Part shown: piece after piece, positions 41,856-50,694 of the stretch
Position numbering within the stretch: the stretch's first letter is position 1
Layout of the letters: each line of letters begins with the position of its first letter
Source of the DNA: UBA10183 sp041653835
GTDB taxonomy: Bacteria; Omnitrophota; Gorgyraeia; Gorgyraeales; Gorgyraeaceae
Length of the DNA stretch: 64,000 bases
NCBI GenBank assembly: GCA_041653835.1
Contig: JBAZEP010000003.1
Coordinates: 13,834-77,833, forward strand
Direction of reading: 5' to 3'
Notes under the pieces: generated by a model
Databases searched by the model: none
Told to the model about the DNA's origin: nothing
Seen by the model: the letters and a program-made list of their open reading frames with translations, nothing else
Made by a program: the position numbers and the translations under genes

Positions 41856-42950
41856 TTAATTCCTTATCAGTATTATCCCCACAGATCCGAATATTATATT
41901 TGCCAGATGGGCTGAAAGAAAAGGCGGGAGCGCCCCGCTTTTGCCGAGCGCGATGAAACTTGCCATAAACGCGTAGTAAATAAATCCTATCACGATACTC
42001 ATACCTATCCCGACCAGCGCCGAGGCCCTGCCTCTCTGTCTTATCTTTAAAGCGAAGCCCGCGCCTATCAATATTACCACGAGGCTGGCGAACGGGAGGC
42101 TTATTTTCTGATGCAGGTCCACGTGAAGCCTGGCTATTAATTTAGGCGATGTCTCCGAAAAGTTCTTTATATAGTTCGAGAGGTCCATATAGCTCATATA
42201 TTCGTAATTCGTGCCTTTGGATATAAGGTCTTCCGGGCTTTCCATGTCCAGGACCCTTTTTTGGAAGAATTCCGGCGAACCGACCACTGCGCCTTTTCTG
42301 TCCAGCTTGTACGCGAGCACGCTCGAGAAAAGCCATTTTCTGCCCGCCCATCTCGCTTCATGGGCATTTATTTTTAGCGACACATTGTCTCTTTTGTCCT
42401 GCTGGAGTATAGTGATGCCGTAAGCGGTTTTGGATGACGGGTCGAAATTGTCTATGAATATAAGGCGGTTATTTTTGCCGTAGAGCGCGATATTGGATAT
42501 ATTTTTCCTGGCGGCGGATGTATTTTTATCCACACTGTCCATGTAATTTTCTTTTATCGATTCCGCTTTTCTCATGCTTTGCGGGAGTATCCTTTCGGAT
42601 ATGCCGAACATGATTATTGTCACCGCTATCCCCACACATATGAACGGCGCCAGTATCCTGTATATACTTATACCCGCGGCGCGCATGGCGGTGATCTCAC
42701 CGTATTTATTGAGCGAGCCCAGGACATATATGGAGGATATCAGGCTCGCCACGGGCGCGGTCTGCGAGACGATAAGGGGTATCATCGACAGATAGTATTC
42801 CCATAATATCCCGATGTGTATATTTTGTTTCAGGACCTCGTCCAGCCTGCCGAAAAGGTCGATGATGACATAAAGGATGACAAATACCAGGAGGCAGTAT
42901 ATAAGAGGCAGTATAAAATATTTAGCTATGTATTTGTCCAATATTCGCAT
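41856..42950 (-). CDS. lptG: LPS export permease LptG-like (YjgP/YjgQ)
   Basis: 364 residues with about six transmembrane helices, N-terminal (LLVFVILYVIIDLFGRLDEV) and C-terminal (LVVILIGAGFALKIRQRGR), around a periplasmic jellyroll region. In the LPS export machine LptG pairs with LptF and the ATPase LptB, which is not in this window. Three nt separate it from lptF. Confidence 0.9.
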   Translation of the reverse strand: MRILDKYIAKYFILPLIYCLLVFVILYVIIDLFGRLDEVLKQNIHIGILWEYYLSMIPLIVSQTAPVASLISSIYVLGSLNKYGEITAMRAAGISIYRILAPFICVGIAVTIIMFGISERILPQSMRKAESIKENYMDSVDKNTSAARKNISNIALYGKNNRLIFIDNFDPSSKTAYGITILQQDKRDNVSLKINAHEARWAGRKWLFSSVLAYKLDRKGAVVGSPEFFQKRVLDMESPEDLISKGTNYEYMSYMDLSNYIKNFSETSPKLIARLHVDLHQKISLPFASLVVILIGAGFALKIRQRGRASALVGIGMSIVIGFIYYAFMASFIALGKSGALPPFLSAHLANIIFGSVGIILIRN

Positions 42951-42953
42951 GAT

Positions 42954-44051
42954 TTAAGCTTCTATGGTTTTACGCAACAATATTATCCCTGCCATGCCTA
43001 CGATCAAATTAGGCAGGTACATCCAGAATGCCGGGCTCAACACGCCTTTCAGGGATAACGCTATGCTTAAAGCCATCAATAGATAGTATAATACGATAAG
43101 CCCCAGCGCCACGGCGAATTGGATGGTCTTTTCCCCGCGCCGTGTATATATCCCCAGCGGGATCCCTATGATCATGAAGACCAGGCTGGCGAAAGACATG
43201 GATATCTTCCTGTGGAATTCCGTAACGAGGTTCGGAGTATCCACGTGATACCTGCCAAGTTTTTTGATCTCGTTTTTTATTTCCCTGAAATTCATCTCTT
43301 TGGGTTTTTTTTCCGTATAGCCGCTGGACGCTATGGATTCATCCACATTCAGGGTCAGGTAATATGTCTTGAAATTCAGTTTATAGAAATTTACGGGATT
43401 CTTCGGGTTAGGTTCGTCGCTTGTGCCGTTTGTAAGTTTTAATTTTACCGCGTTCTGGTTGTCGAGCGTTATGAATTCCCCTCTTTCCGCTATGATGGTC
43501 CTGGTGGAATGTTCGTCCTGCGGCTGGTATATGCGGACGCCCTTCAGCCTATTGCCGTTTATCTCATGGATGAATATTATGTAGCCTTTGAAACTTTTTA
43601 TGAATGTCCCGGGTTCAAGGTACGCGGCAGGGGTCTTTACCCCGATATTCCTTACGATCTTTCTGGACTCGAAATGCATCCCGGGTATTATATCGTTATT
43701 CAACATCACCGAGATAAGGCTGAACGAGAGACCCAGGATGACCAGTGGAAGAGCCAGCCTGTAAAGATTTATGCCGCTTGAGCGCATGGCGGTAATCTCG
43801 TTGTCCCCCGAAAGCCTGCCGAATACAAGGAGCGTGGAAGTCAATATGGACATCGGTATGGTATAACTCAGCAGGAATGGTATAAGATAAAGGAACAGCC
43901 TGCCCACAAGCCTTATATCCACGCCTTTATTTATCACGAGCTCCGCGAGCCTTATTATATTACCTATTACGAGGGTAAAGGTGAATATCGCCAGGGAAAA
44001 GAAAAACATGGTAAATATCTCTTTTATTATATATCTGCGCAGTATTTTCAT
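42954..44051 (-). CDS. lptF: LPS export permease LptF-like (YjgP/YjgQ)
   Basis: 365 residues with the same layout as the neighbour. N-terminal IFTMFFFSLAIFTFTLVIGN; C-terminal FMIIGIPLGIYTRRGEKT. Which of the two is LptF and which LptG is set by gene order only. It overlaps comF by 4 nt. Confidence 0.9.
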   Translation of the reverse strand: MKILRRYIIKEIFTMFFFSLAIFTFTLVIGNIIRLAELVINKGVDIRLVGRLFLYLIPFLLSYTIPMSILTSTLLVFGRLSGDNEITAMRSSGINLYRLALPLVILGLSFSLISVMLNNDIIPGMHFESRKIVRNIGVKTPAAYLEPGTFIKSFKGYIIFIHEINGNRLKGVRIYQPQDEHSTRTIIAERGEFITLDNQNAVKLKLTNGTSDEPNPKNPVNFYKLNFKTYYLTLNVDESIASSGYTEKKPKEMNFREIKNEIKKLGRYHVDTPNLVTEFHRKISMSFASLVFMIIGIPLGIYTRRGEKTIQFAVALGLIVLYYLLMALSIALSLKGVLSPAFWMYLPNLIVGMAGIILLRKTIEA

Positions 44052-44764
44052 AGGTCATTTCCCCGGGCGAGCGTTATTACCTCCACATATCCCGCGCCTG
44101 ACTCCTTGAGGAGCCTCGAGCATTCATTGACGGTAGAGCCCGTGGTGAAAAGGTCGTCCACGAGCAGGATATTTTTACCCCGGACGGATGAGCCGCTCTT
44201 CAAAGAAAAGCTGGAGCGGAGATTTTTTACTCTTTCCTGTCTTTTAAGCTTGCTCTGGGGCAGGGTGTCTTTTATTTTCCTGAGTGTGTTTCCATAATAA
44301 GGTATTCTCATTTCTTTCCCTAATTTACGCGCCAGGATGCCGGAATGATTGATTTCCCTCTCGAATAACCTGGCGGGAGACATCGGTACGGGTAATATCA
44401 TCCCGCACTTCCTGCCTACGCCGTATTTTTTCATAAAACCCGCCATCAGCGTAGTAAAGTCCGAAGACAGGGAAGTTATTTTCCTGTATTTAAAATCATG
44501 TATAAGGCCTTTCAGCGGGCCGTCATAATGGAATGCCGACCACGCGCGGTCAAAATACGGCTCATCTTTTTTGCAATCCGCGCATACATTTACCTGCTCA
44601 GGATCGCCTTCGAGCCGCCTGCCGCATCTCGCGCAGAAGGGAGGGAGCCTTTCCTTTATGCTTTTGGCGCACGCGGGGCAGACATTGCGGTTGTATTTGT
44701 CCGTCCTCCCGCCGCACACCCTGCACAGGACGGGATAAAGCAGATTTACCACGGTTTTCAGCAT
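44048..44764 (-). CDS. comF: ComF-family phosphoribosyltransferase-like protein
   Basis: 238 residues. Zinc-binding cysteines (CRVCGG, CPAC, CARCGR, CADC) lead to a phosphoribosyltransferase domain with ILLVDDLFTTGSTVNE. ComF proteins take part in DNA uptake in competent bacteria. The start at 44764 (MLKTVVNLLYPVLCRVCG) is the family-like one and fits the promoter 6 nt upstream; an ATG at 44827 would overlap that promoter. Confidence 0.9.
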   Translation of the reverse strand: MLKTVVNLLYPVLCRVCGGRTDKYNRNVCPACAKSIKERLPPFCARCGRRLEGDPEQVNVCADCKKDEPYFDRAWSAFHYDGPLKGLIHDFKYRKITSLSSDFTTLMAGFMKKYGVGRKCGMILPVPMSPARLFEREINHSGILARKLGKEMRIPYYGNTLRKIKDTLPQSKLKRQERVKNLRSSFSLKSGSSVRGKNILLVDDLFTTGSTVNECSRLLKESGAGYVEVITLARGNDL

Positions 44765-44770
44765 AGGATA

Positions 44771-44799
44771 AATATAACACAACGGGTAATTAAATGCAA
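44771..44799 (-). promoter_or_regulatory. promoter of comF-lptF-lptG, leaderless type
   Basis: On the minus strand TTGCAT (44799-44794), 17-nt spacer, TATATT (44776-44771) with an extended TG. Six nt separate it from the comF ATG. Confidence 0.6.
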
Positions 44800-44822
44800 A
44801 GCTTTCAATTAAACAAAATTCC

Positions 44823-44851
44823 TTCACATTATTATATTTTTATGCTATATT
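44823..44851 (+). promoter_or_regulatory. promoter of the TPR-PilZ unit, leaderless type
   Basis: TTCACA (44823-44828), 17-nt spacer, TATATT (44846-44851), 8 nt before the ATG at 44860. No ribosome site between. It is back-to-back with the comF promoter. Confidence 0.6.
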
Positions 44852-44859
44852 GTTCAAAT

Positions 44860-45591
44860 ATGGCGGATAATAATATAGATAATATAGAAGAAAAAATGAG
44901 GAACCTTGAGGATTGGAACAGCGAACGCGCCAGGATTAAGCCGGTCCTGGAAGTGGCTGTCGATTTCCATAATAAAGCGCGGCGCGAAAGGTACTGGAAA
45001 AATTTCGAAAAGGCCTCGGAGTTCTACGTGCAGGCTATCGCGAACTACAGAAGCGCGCTCAAGCTGGATCCGAGGTATTACCTGCAGGATATTGTAGAAA
45101 GAGTGGATTCCGTCATAGAAGAGCATGTGAATAATATGTTTAACCTTAAGGTAAGCGGGGACAGGTTAAAGACCGTCCAGGGCGTCAAAGAATTTATGGA
45201 GTTTGTGGAAGGCCTTAGTGCCGACGAAAAGAAATATGTGGACCGCTATGAGATAGCGTCGACTTATTTCAAAATAGGCGAACTGTATCTGGGGGACGGG
45301 GATATAGACAGGGCATATGAATTTTTTAATAAAGTAATAGATATGGAATGCAACAGGCCTTTCCTTAACAGGGATACATATTTAAATATAGGCAGGATAC
45401 AATTCGATAAGAAAAGATACAAAGAAGCCCTTGTGAGTTTTGTTTCCATGCTTTCTTTTGACAGGGGTAACGCGGATGCCGTAGTTTATCTCGACATGTG
45501 TTTAAAGGAATTAAAGATATTCGAACACAGGTTCAAATTTTTATCCGCGGCGCCGAACGAGGCTAAAAAACTTATAATGGAGGTATTATGA
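44860..45591 (+). CDS. TPR-like helical repeat protein of unknown role
   Basis: 243 residues, soluble. Tetratricopeptide-like units are visible: FEKASEFYVQAIANYRSALKLDPRYY, ASTYFKIGELYLGDGDIDRAYEFFNKVI and NIGRIQFDKKRYKEALVSFVSML. They suggest a scaffold for protein contacts. It overlaps the PilZ gene (ATGA), hinting at joint action in a c-di-GMP-linked process (inference). Confidence 0.75.
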   Translation: MADNNIDNIEEKMRNLEDWNSERARIKPVLEVAVDFHNKARRERYWKNFEKASEFYVQAIANYRSALKLDPRYYLQDIVERVDSVIEEHVNNMFNLKVSGDRLKTVQGVKEFMEFVEGLSADEKKYVDRYEIASTYFKIGELYLGDGDIDRAYEFFNKVIDMECNRPFLNRDTYLNIGRIQFDKKRYKEALVSFVSMLSFDRGNADAVVYLDMCLKELKIFEHRFKFLSAAPNEAKKLIMEVL

Positions 45592-45968
45592 TCAATGATT
45601 TTTTTGCGGAGAAAAGGAGGTATCCCAGGATCGAGTTGAGCCTGGACGCCAAGTATAAGATACTGGATTATGAGCAGGTATATCAGTACGGCAAGACCCA
45701 GAATGTATCCGCCGAAGGCGTGTGTTTCGCGTCCGGCGAGCCTTTGAAGTCGGGGGTTTATGTCCAGCTCGAGGTGGACATAAAGGACGGATATCCGCCT
45801 GTATCCATGGTAGCCGAAATAAGGTGGACCGGCGACGTTAAGGCCGGCAGGGACAAAAAATATATAAACGGCGTCAAGATCGTAAATATGCCGGCGAAGG
45901 ATGAGGCGAGGTTTTTGAAATATTATTGCGATAAAATAGTGGAAAAATTATCAGCTTACCTTAAATAA
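45588..45968 (+). CDS. PilZ domain protein (c-di-GMP receptor candidate)
   Basis: 126 residues. RxxxR motif in KRRYPRIEL and NxSxxG in NVSAEGVCF are the two c-di-GMP-binding elements of PilZ. The downstream part AEIRWTGDVKAGRDKKYINGVKIVN completes the barrel. A GGDEF protein is encoded at the end of the window. Confidence 0.9.
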   Translation: MINDFFAEKRRYPRIELSLDAKYKILDYEQVYQYGKTQNVSAEGVCFASGEPLKSGVYVQLEVDIKDGYPPVSMVAEIRWTGDVKAGRDKKYINGVKIVNMPAKDEARFLKYYCDKIVEKLSAYLK

Positions 45969-45983
45969 AACAGGAGGGGCAAT

Positions 45984-46376
45984 ATGGTAATACGTTTATT
46001 GTTGGTTCTCGCGCTGGTGTTCGGCTTAACGGGGTGCCTTAAAAAGGCTTCGGACGAGAGCATGTCCACGGACGCGGGTGTTATGGAAGAAAATATGACC
46101 GGAGCGGGCGAAGAAACGATGGACCAGGGGAAGAGCGTATCAGTCGAAGCAGATTTCAGCCAGCCGTCTTCGATGGAAAAGCCGACCGTTCAGGATATCC
46201 AGGAGGCCTTGAAGAGCGCGGGCCTTTACCAGGGCAGGATAGACGGCATACTTGGGCCCAACACCAGGAAGGCCATAGAGACTTTCCAATTGCAGAATGA
46301 TTTGAAAGTGGACGGCAAGGTCGGCCCCAAGACATGGGAAAAATTGAAAGAATACCTGGATAGAAATCCGGAATAA
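45984..46376 (+). CDS. lipoprotein with peptidoglycan-binding domain
   Basis: 130 residues. Signal peptide with lipobox LTGC (Cys18), an acidic low-complexity linker rich in Met, Glu and Ser (about 20-65), then a PG_binding_1 module: IQEALKSAGLYQGRIDGILG and KAIETFQLQNDLKVDGKVG. Probably links the outer membrane to the wall. AGGAGGGG precedes it. Confidence 0.9.
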   Translation: MVIRLLLVLALVFGLTGCLKKASDESMSTDAGVMEENMTGAGEETMDQGKSVSVEADFSQPSSMEKPTVQDIQEALKSAGLYQGRIDGILGPNTRKAIETFQLQNDLKVDGKVGPKTWEKLKEYLDRNPE

Positions 46377-46384
46377 CGTTCAAA

Positions 46385-47044
46385 ATGAATCCGGACGACA
46401 GTAAAAAAAGATACAGCATAGTCCACGAAGACGAATACCTGATCATAGTAAACAAACCTTCCGGGATGCTCGTTGTCCCGACCCCTAAAGGGGAAACCAA
46501 CACGCTCACGGACCTTTTGAATCTGGAACTGGACGGCCGCGGCGTTACGGTCAACGCCTACCCCTGCCACAGGATCGACAGGGAAACCTCAGGCCTTGTT
46601 ATTTACGCCAAAGGTAAGTCCATCCGGGATGCCATGATGGACCAGTTCAAGAAACGCCTCGTGAAAAAGACCTATATCGCGTTTGCCCATGGCGTTGTGC
46701 GGAAAGACTCCGATACCCTTAAAGGCGAGGTGTACAGCCGCAAAAAACGTAAATCCGAATTCATGATCACGAAATACAGGGTCATTGAGAGAAGACGGGA
46801 TTTTACGATAGTGGAAGTAGCGCCCCTTACAGGCAGGACAAACCAGATCAGGCTCCATTTCAAGGCACTCGGCAATCCTCTCGTAGGAGAGAGCGTATAC
46901 GCCTTCAGGAAAGATTTTAAACTGAAATTCAAAAGAACGGCGCTGCACGCGAAGGCGCTGGAATTCAACCACCCTGTCACGGGGAAGAGGATGGCTTTTA
47001 ACCTGCCTTTACCCGATGATATGGCGGACTTTATCAAAAGATGA
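46385..47044 (+). CDS. RluA-family pseudouridine synthase
   Basis: 219 residues, catalytic domain only (no S4 domain). Catalytic Asp in HRIDRETSGLVIYAK; KPSGMLVVP at the start and PLTGRTNQIRLHFKALGNPLVGE later are typical. Target (rRNA or tRNA uridine) not assignable. Confidence 0.92.
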   Translation: MNPDDSKKRYSIVHEDEYLIIVNKPSGMLVVPTPKGETNTLTDLLNLELDGRGVTVNAYPCHRIDRETSGLVIYAKGKSIRDAMMDQFKKRLVKKTYIAFAHGVVRKDSDTLKGEVYSRKKRKSEFMITKYRVIERRRDFTIVEVAPLTGRTNQIRLHFKALGNPLVGESVYAFRKDFKLKFKRTALHAKALEFNHPVTGKRMAFNLPLPDDMADFIKR

Positions 47045-48045
47045 AAATAATATTGGAATTGATATTGCTTGTAATATTACTCTTGATAGGCGCGCTTACC
47101 GCCGCGTCCGAGACGTCTATTATCGCGGCAAGCATTGTAAAACTGAGGCGTCTGGCGGCTGACGGGTCAAAGCCCGCGAAGATGATATTGAGGATACTTG
47201 AGGCGCCGGAGAAATTTTTCGGCACCATGGTTGTTTCGAACAATATAGTGAACTCATTTATAGCCGCTATCATTACAGCTATAATAATATCTTTTATGGG
47301 CGAAAACACGCGGAGCGTGCTGGTAGCGACTTTAATATCGGCGTTTCTTATAATAGTTTTTGAGGTTGCGGCCAAAACACTATCTGCCGGCAGTCCGATA
47401 AGAATATCCCTGGCGCTCGTCAGGATGGTGAAGACCCTGATATTCATATTCTCGCCCGCTGTCAGGGCGCTTTCCGTGATAACTAATTTTATAGTAAATC
47501 TCCTTGGCGGGAAAACCAAAGGCAAGGCCTCTCTTGTGGTGGAAGACGAGATAAAAGCCCTTATCAGGATAGGCGAGGAAGAAAGCCCGCGCCATAAAGA
47601 TAAATACAGGATGCTTTCGAAGATATTCGAATTCAGCAATACCGTGGTGAAAACCGTGATGGTGCCCAAGGACAGGATGATGTCTATAAATATTGATAAC
47701 AATATAGATGATATACTTGACTTTGTCCTGGAATCGGGTTATTCCAGGATCCCTGTCTATAAAGACAGGCCGGACAACATAATCGGCGTCATAAATATGA
47801 AGGACCTGCTGAACCTGTCCGTGAACAGGGACCTTGTGATCCTGCAGGATGTTATCTATCCTCCCATATTTGTCACGGATTCAAAAAATGTAACGGAACT
47901 GTTGAAGGAATTCCAGAAGGGCCATACGCATCTCGCTATCGTGGTCGATCCCACGGGCAAGATCCAGGGCCTGGTAACCCTGGAAGACCTGCTTGAAGAA
48001 ATAGTCGGGGAGATAGAGGACGAATCCGACATCCGCAATGCGTAA
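47041..48045 (+). CDS. CNNM/CorC-type membrane protein with CBS domains
   Basis: 334 residues. An N-terminal DUF21 transmembrane domain (ALTAASETSIIAASIVKLRRL), then a CBS pair: VMVPKDRMMSINIDNNIDDI with SRIPVYKDRPDNIIGVI, and HLAIVVDPTGKIQGLVTLEDLLEEIVGEI. Often described as hemolysin-like or Mg2+/Co2+ transport proteins. It lacks the C-terminal CorC/HlyC domain. The start overlaps the preceding gene (ATGA). Confidence 0.9.
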   Translation: MKIILELILLVILLLIGALTAASETSIIAASIVKLRRLAADGSKPAKMILRILEAPEKFFGTMVVSNNIVNSFIAAIITAIIISFMGENTRSVLVATLISAFLIIVFEVAAKTLSAGSPIRISLALVRMVKTLIFIFSPAVRALSVITNFIVNLLGGKTKGKASLVVEDEIKALIRIGEEESPRHKDKYRMLSKIFEFSNTVVKTVMVPKDRMMSINIDNNIDDILDFVLESGYSRIPVYKDRPDNIIGVINMKDLLNLSVNRDLVILQDVIYPPIFVTDSKNVTELLKEFQKGHTHLAIVVDPTGKIQGLVTLEDLLEEIVGEIEDESDIRNA

Positions 48046-49231
48046 ATTCGATACTATAGTTATAGGGGGCGGCGCGTCAGGCATAATAGCCGCTATCAGC
48101 GCGCGCCGCAACGGCAGGAATGTTATGATCTGCGAACGGATGAACCGTCTCGGGAAAAAGATACTTGTTTCAGGAGGCGGCCGGTGCAATATCTCGAACG
48201 CGGACCTGAGCGAAGCGCGTTATAATACCGGGGCGCGAGAGCTTGTAAAAAATGTATTTTCCAGGTTTGGCAAAGAAGATATAGAAAAGTTTTTCAATGA
48301 AATCGGATTAAGGGTTTATCCGGAAGGGGACAGACTTTTTCCCGTCACTAACCAGGCGGCAAGCGTTTTGAAAGTTTTAGAGGAAGAGCTCAAGAGGCTG
48401 AAAATACCGGTAGAATCCGGTTTTAACGCGGCAGGTATCGCGGCGCGGCCTGACGGCAAAGGATATTTGGTAAAGTTCGGAAGCGGCGATGTTATATCCG
48501 CGGATTCCGTTATAATAACCGGCGGGGGCAGGAGTTATCCGAGCCTTGGTTCAGACGGGAGTTGCTATGGCCTGGCGCGTTCATTAGGCCATAAGATCAT
48601 AGAACCTGTGCCGAGCGCTGTCCCGCTTTTGTCTAAAGACAGGTTCTGCCATTTTCTCCAGGGCCAGAGAATACAATGTTCCGCGAAAAGCGTTATAGAG
48701 GGTAAAATAAAAAAAGAGGCAAAAGGAGAATTGCTTTTCACGAAATACGGATTATCAGGCACCGCTATCCTGGATATAAGCGAGGACATCTCGATAGCCC
48801 TGAACAGGCTCGGGGACAAGGCCGCGGCTGTTTTGATAGACATGGTGCCTTTCATGAGCGCCGTGGAGATCGAAAAGGAAATAGAGAAGAGGATCCAAAA
48901 AGGTATCGCGCCGGAAGACCTGATGACGGGGCTCTTGCCGAATAAATTCAGCCTTGTTTTCAGGGACTTGTTCAAGGGTTTAAACGCCGGGGAAATAACA
49001 GGACTGTTAAAAAACAAAAGATTTGATATAATAGGTACCAGAGGCTGGAACGAAGCAGAGTTCACGGCAGGAGGTGTGGATACGCGGGATGTAAGGGAAG
49101 ATACCCTTGAGTCAAAATTAAAAAAAGGCGTTTATTTCGCGGGAGAGATCCTGGATGTAAACGCCGGACGGGGCGGATACAATTTAGCCTGGGCATGGGC
49201 ATCAGGCTATATAGCAGGTTTAACAAAATAG
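48038..49231 (+). CDS. NAD(P)/FAD-dependent oxidoreductase, HI0933/BaiN-like
   Basis: 397 residues. FAD motif IVIGGGASGIIAAISARRNG, the family-specific LGKKILVSGGGRCNISN, VIITGGGRSYPSLGSDGS and the C-terminal FAGEILDVNAGRGGYNLAWAW. Members are flavoproteins of mostly unknown substrate. It overlaps the CorC-like gene by 8 nt. Confidence 0.92.
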   Translation: MRKFDTIVIGGGASGIIAAISARRNGRNVMICERMNRLGKKILVSGGGRCNISNADLSEARYNTGARELVKNVFSRFGKEDIEKFFNEIGLRVYPEGDRLFPVTNQAASVLKVLEEELKRLKIPVESGFNAAGIAARPDGKGYLVKFGSGDVISADSVIITGGGRSYPSLGSDGSCYGLARSLGHKIIEPVPSAVPLLSKDRFCHFLQGQRIQCSAKSVIEGKIKKEAKGELLFTKYGLSGTAILDISEDISIALNRLGDKAAAVLIDMVPFMSAVEIEKEIEKRIQKGIAPEDLMTGLLPNKFSLVFRDLFKGLNAGEITGLLKNKRFDIIGTRGWNEAEFTAGGVDTRDVREDTLESKLKKGVYFAGEILDVNAGRGGYNLAWAWASGYIAGLTK

Positions 49232-49239
49232 GAGGTAAC

Positions 49240-49473
49240 ATGCCGTACGATGCGAGTCTTGATAAAGAAATATTTGCCAAATCTTTCGAAAATGATGACG
49301 GAAAGATCACAGTCAGTGTCCATTCATACAACAATGGCCCCAAAAAGATACAGATAGTCAGGGAAAACAGGGACCAGGAAGGCGCCCTCAGGTTCGCCAA
49401 GCTCGGAAGGATGACCAAGGACGAACTCCAGGCAGTCCTGCCTTTTATCCAGGAAGCCCTTTCCAGTATGTAA
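49240..49473 (+). CDS. small conserved-looking protein, 77 residues
   Basis: Not recognised. Start ATG 49240 is set by AGGAGG (49230-49235). Charged, soluble, with a beta-rich middle (GKITVSVHSYNNGPKKIQIV) and a helical end (MTKDELQAVLPFIQEALSSM). The layout is loosely like a PC4-type single-strand nucleic-acid-binding fold, but that is a guess. It lies 10 nt before miaB. Confidence 0.65.
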   Translation: MPYDASLDKEIFAKSFENDDGKITVSVHSYNNGPKKIQIVRENRDQEGALRFAKLGRMTKDELQAVLPFIQEALSSM

Positions 49474-49483
49474 TCCGGTTACG

Positions 49484-50677
49484 ATGAAAATTTTTATTCA
49501 GACCTTCGGGTGCCAAATGAATGAGCATGATTCCGAGAGAGTAAGGGACATGCTTGTCCAGGGAGGGTATGCCCTCGCGGAAAAGATCGAGGACGCGGAT
49601 ATTGTAATTTTCAATACCTGCAGTGTAAGGGCTCATGCCGAAGCGAGGCTTTACGGCAAGATAGGCACCCTTAAGGATGTGAAGGCAAAAAAGCCGGGCC
49701 TTATTATAGGTGTGATCGGATGTATGGTTGAGGCGCAGAAACAAGAGATTTTCAGGAGACTGCCGCATGTAAATTTTTTGTGCGGGCCCGCGGACCTGGA
49801 CAGGATCCCTGAAATATTGGATAAGATACAGGCCGGCGCCGGGCAAATCGCTTATCTGGAGGCGTATAAGCTGAAAAAGATCCCCGCGTTTTCAAAAGAC
49901 AGGAACGCGGGCCATGCCGGCTTCGTCAAGATAATGGAAGGCTGTGATAATTTCTGCTCATATTGCATTGTGCCCTATGTACGCGGAAGGGAAAGGAGCA
50001 GGCCTTCGAAAGAAATTTTGCAGGAAATAGAAGACCTGATAAAAAAGGGCGCCAAAAATATCACGCTTTTAGGCCAGAACGTGAATTCATACGGCAAAGG
50101 CCTTAAAGAAAAAATCGATTTCGTCTCGCTTTTGACAAAAATAGACAAATTAACCTCCATCCTGCCCCACCCCTGGGGTGCCACCCCAGGGGTGGCACCC
50201 CAGGGGTGGGGAAGCGGTAAGGAAGTTAAGATAAGTTTTATGACCAGCCATCCAAAGGACGCCGGCCCGGAATTATTCAAAGCGATAAGGGATCTAATAT
50301 CGGTTTCAAAGAATCTGCACCTGCCTCTCCAGTCCGGTTCGGATAAAATCCTCAAAAAGATGAACCGGAAATACACCGCGGCAAAATATAAAAAACTCGT
50401 CAAGGATTTCAGGAAGATCGTCAAAAACGGCACTGTCACGAGCGATATCATCGTAGGTTTCCCAGGGGAAACCAAAAAAGATTTCAATGACACTTTAAAG
50501 ATGGTCAAAGAACTAAGATTTGGCGGCGCCTATATCTTTAAATATTCCCCGCGTCCTCTAACCAAAGCCTTTGGATTCAAGGATAATGTCAGCCTTAAAG
50601 AGAAAGAGCGTCGCCACTCCATACTTTTAAAACTGCAAAAGGAGATGTCTAATGCCACATTTAAGACAGTGTCTTAA
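49484..50677 (+). CDS. miaB: tRNA-2-methylthio-N6-dimethylallyladenosine synthase MiaB, TRAM-less
   Basis: 397 residues. Adds the methylthio group to i6A37 of tRNAs. Auxiliary cluster Cys10, Cys46, Cys80; radical SAM cluster Cys154, Cys158, Cys161 (GCDNFCSYC). Two oddities. Residues about 226-246 (ILPHPWGATPGVAPQGWGSG) are coded by a palindrome inserted in frame before KISFMTSHPKD. The protein then stops at SNATFKTVS inside palindrome A5, just where the TRAM RNA-binding domain should begin. miaA follows, so the pair acts in series on the same adenosine. Confidence 0.92.
   Translation: MKIFIQTFGCQMNEHDSERVRDMLVQGGYALAEKIEDADIVIFNTCSVRAHAEARLYGKIGTLKDVKAKKPGLIIGVIGCMVEAQKQEIFRRLPHVNFLCGPADLDRIPEILDKIQAGAGQIAYLEAYKLKKIPAFSKDRNAGHAGFVKIMEGCDNFCSYCIVPYVRGRERSRPSKEILQEIEDLIKKGAKNITLLGQNVNSYGKGLKEKIDFVSLLTKIDKLTSILPHPWGATPGVAPQGWGSGKEVKISFMTSHPKDAGPELFKAIRDLISVSKNLHLPLQSGSDKILKKMNRKYTAAKYKKLVKDFRKIVKNGTVTSDIIVGFPGETKKDFNDTLKMVKELRFGGAYIFKYSPRPLTKAFGFKDNVSLKEKERRHSILLKLQKEMSNATFKTVS
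50165..50211 (+). repeat. 47-nt palindrome C inside miaB
   Basis: Arms CCCCACCCCTGGGGTGCCA (50165-50183) and its complement (50193-50211) around CCCCAGGGG. It is GC-rich, unlike the surrounding gene, and reads through in the miaB frame. Confidence 0.92.
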
Positions 50678-50688
50678 ATGTGGCATTA
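50650..50688 (+). repeat. 39-nt palindrome, family A copy 5
   Basis: TAATGCCACATTTAAGACA, centre G, exact complement. One base differs from copies 1, 4 and 6 (GCC for GTC), with the matching change in the right arm. It codes the last nine residues and stop of MiaB and ends 6 nt before the miaA ATG. Confidence 0.95.
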
Positions 50689-50694
50689 GGGAAT

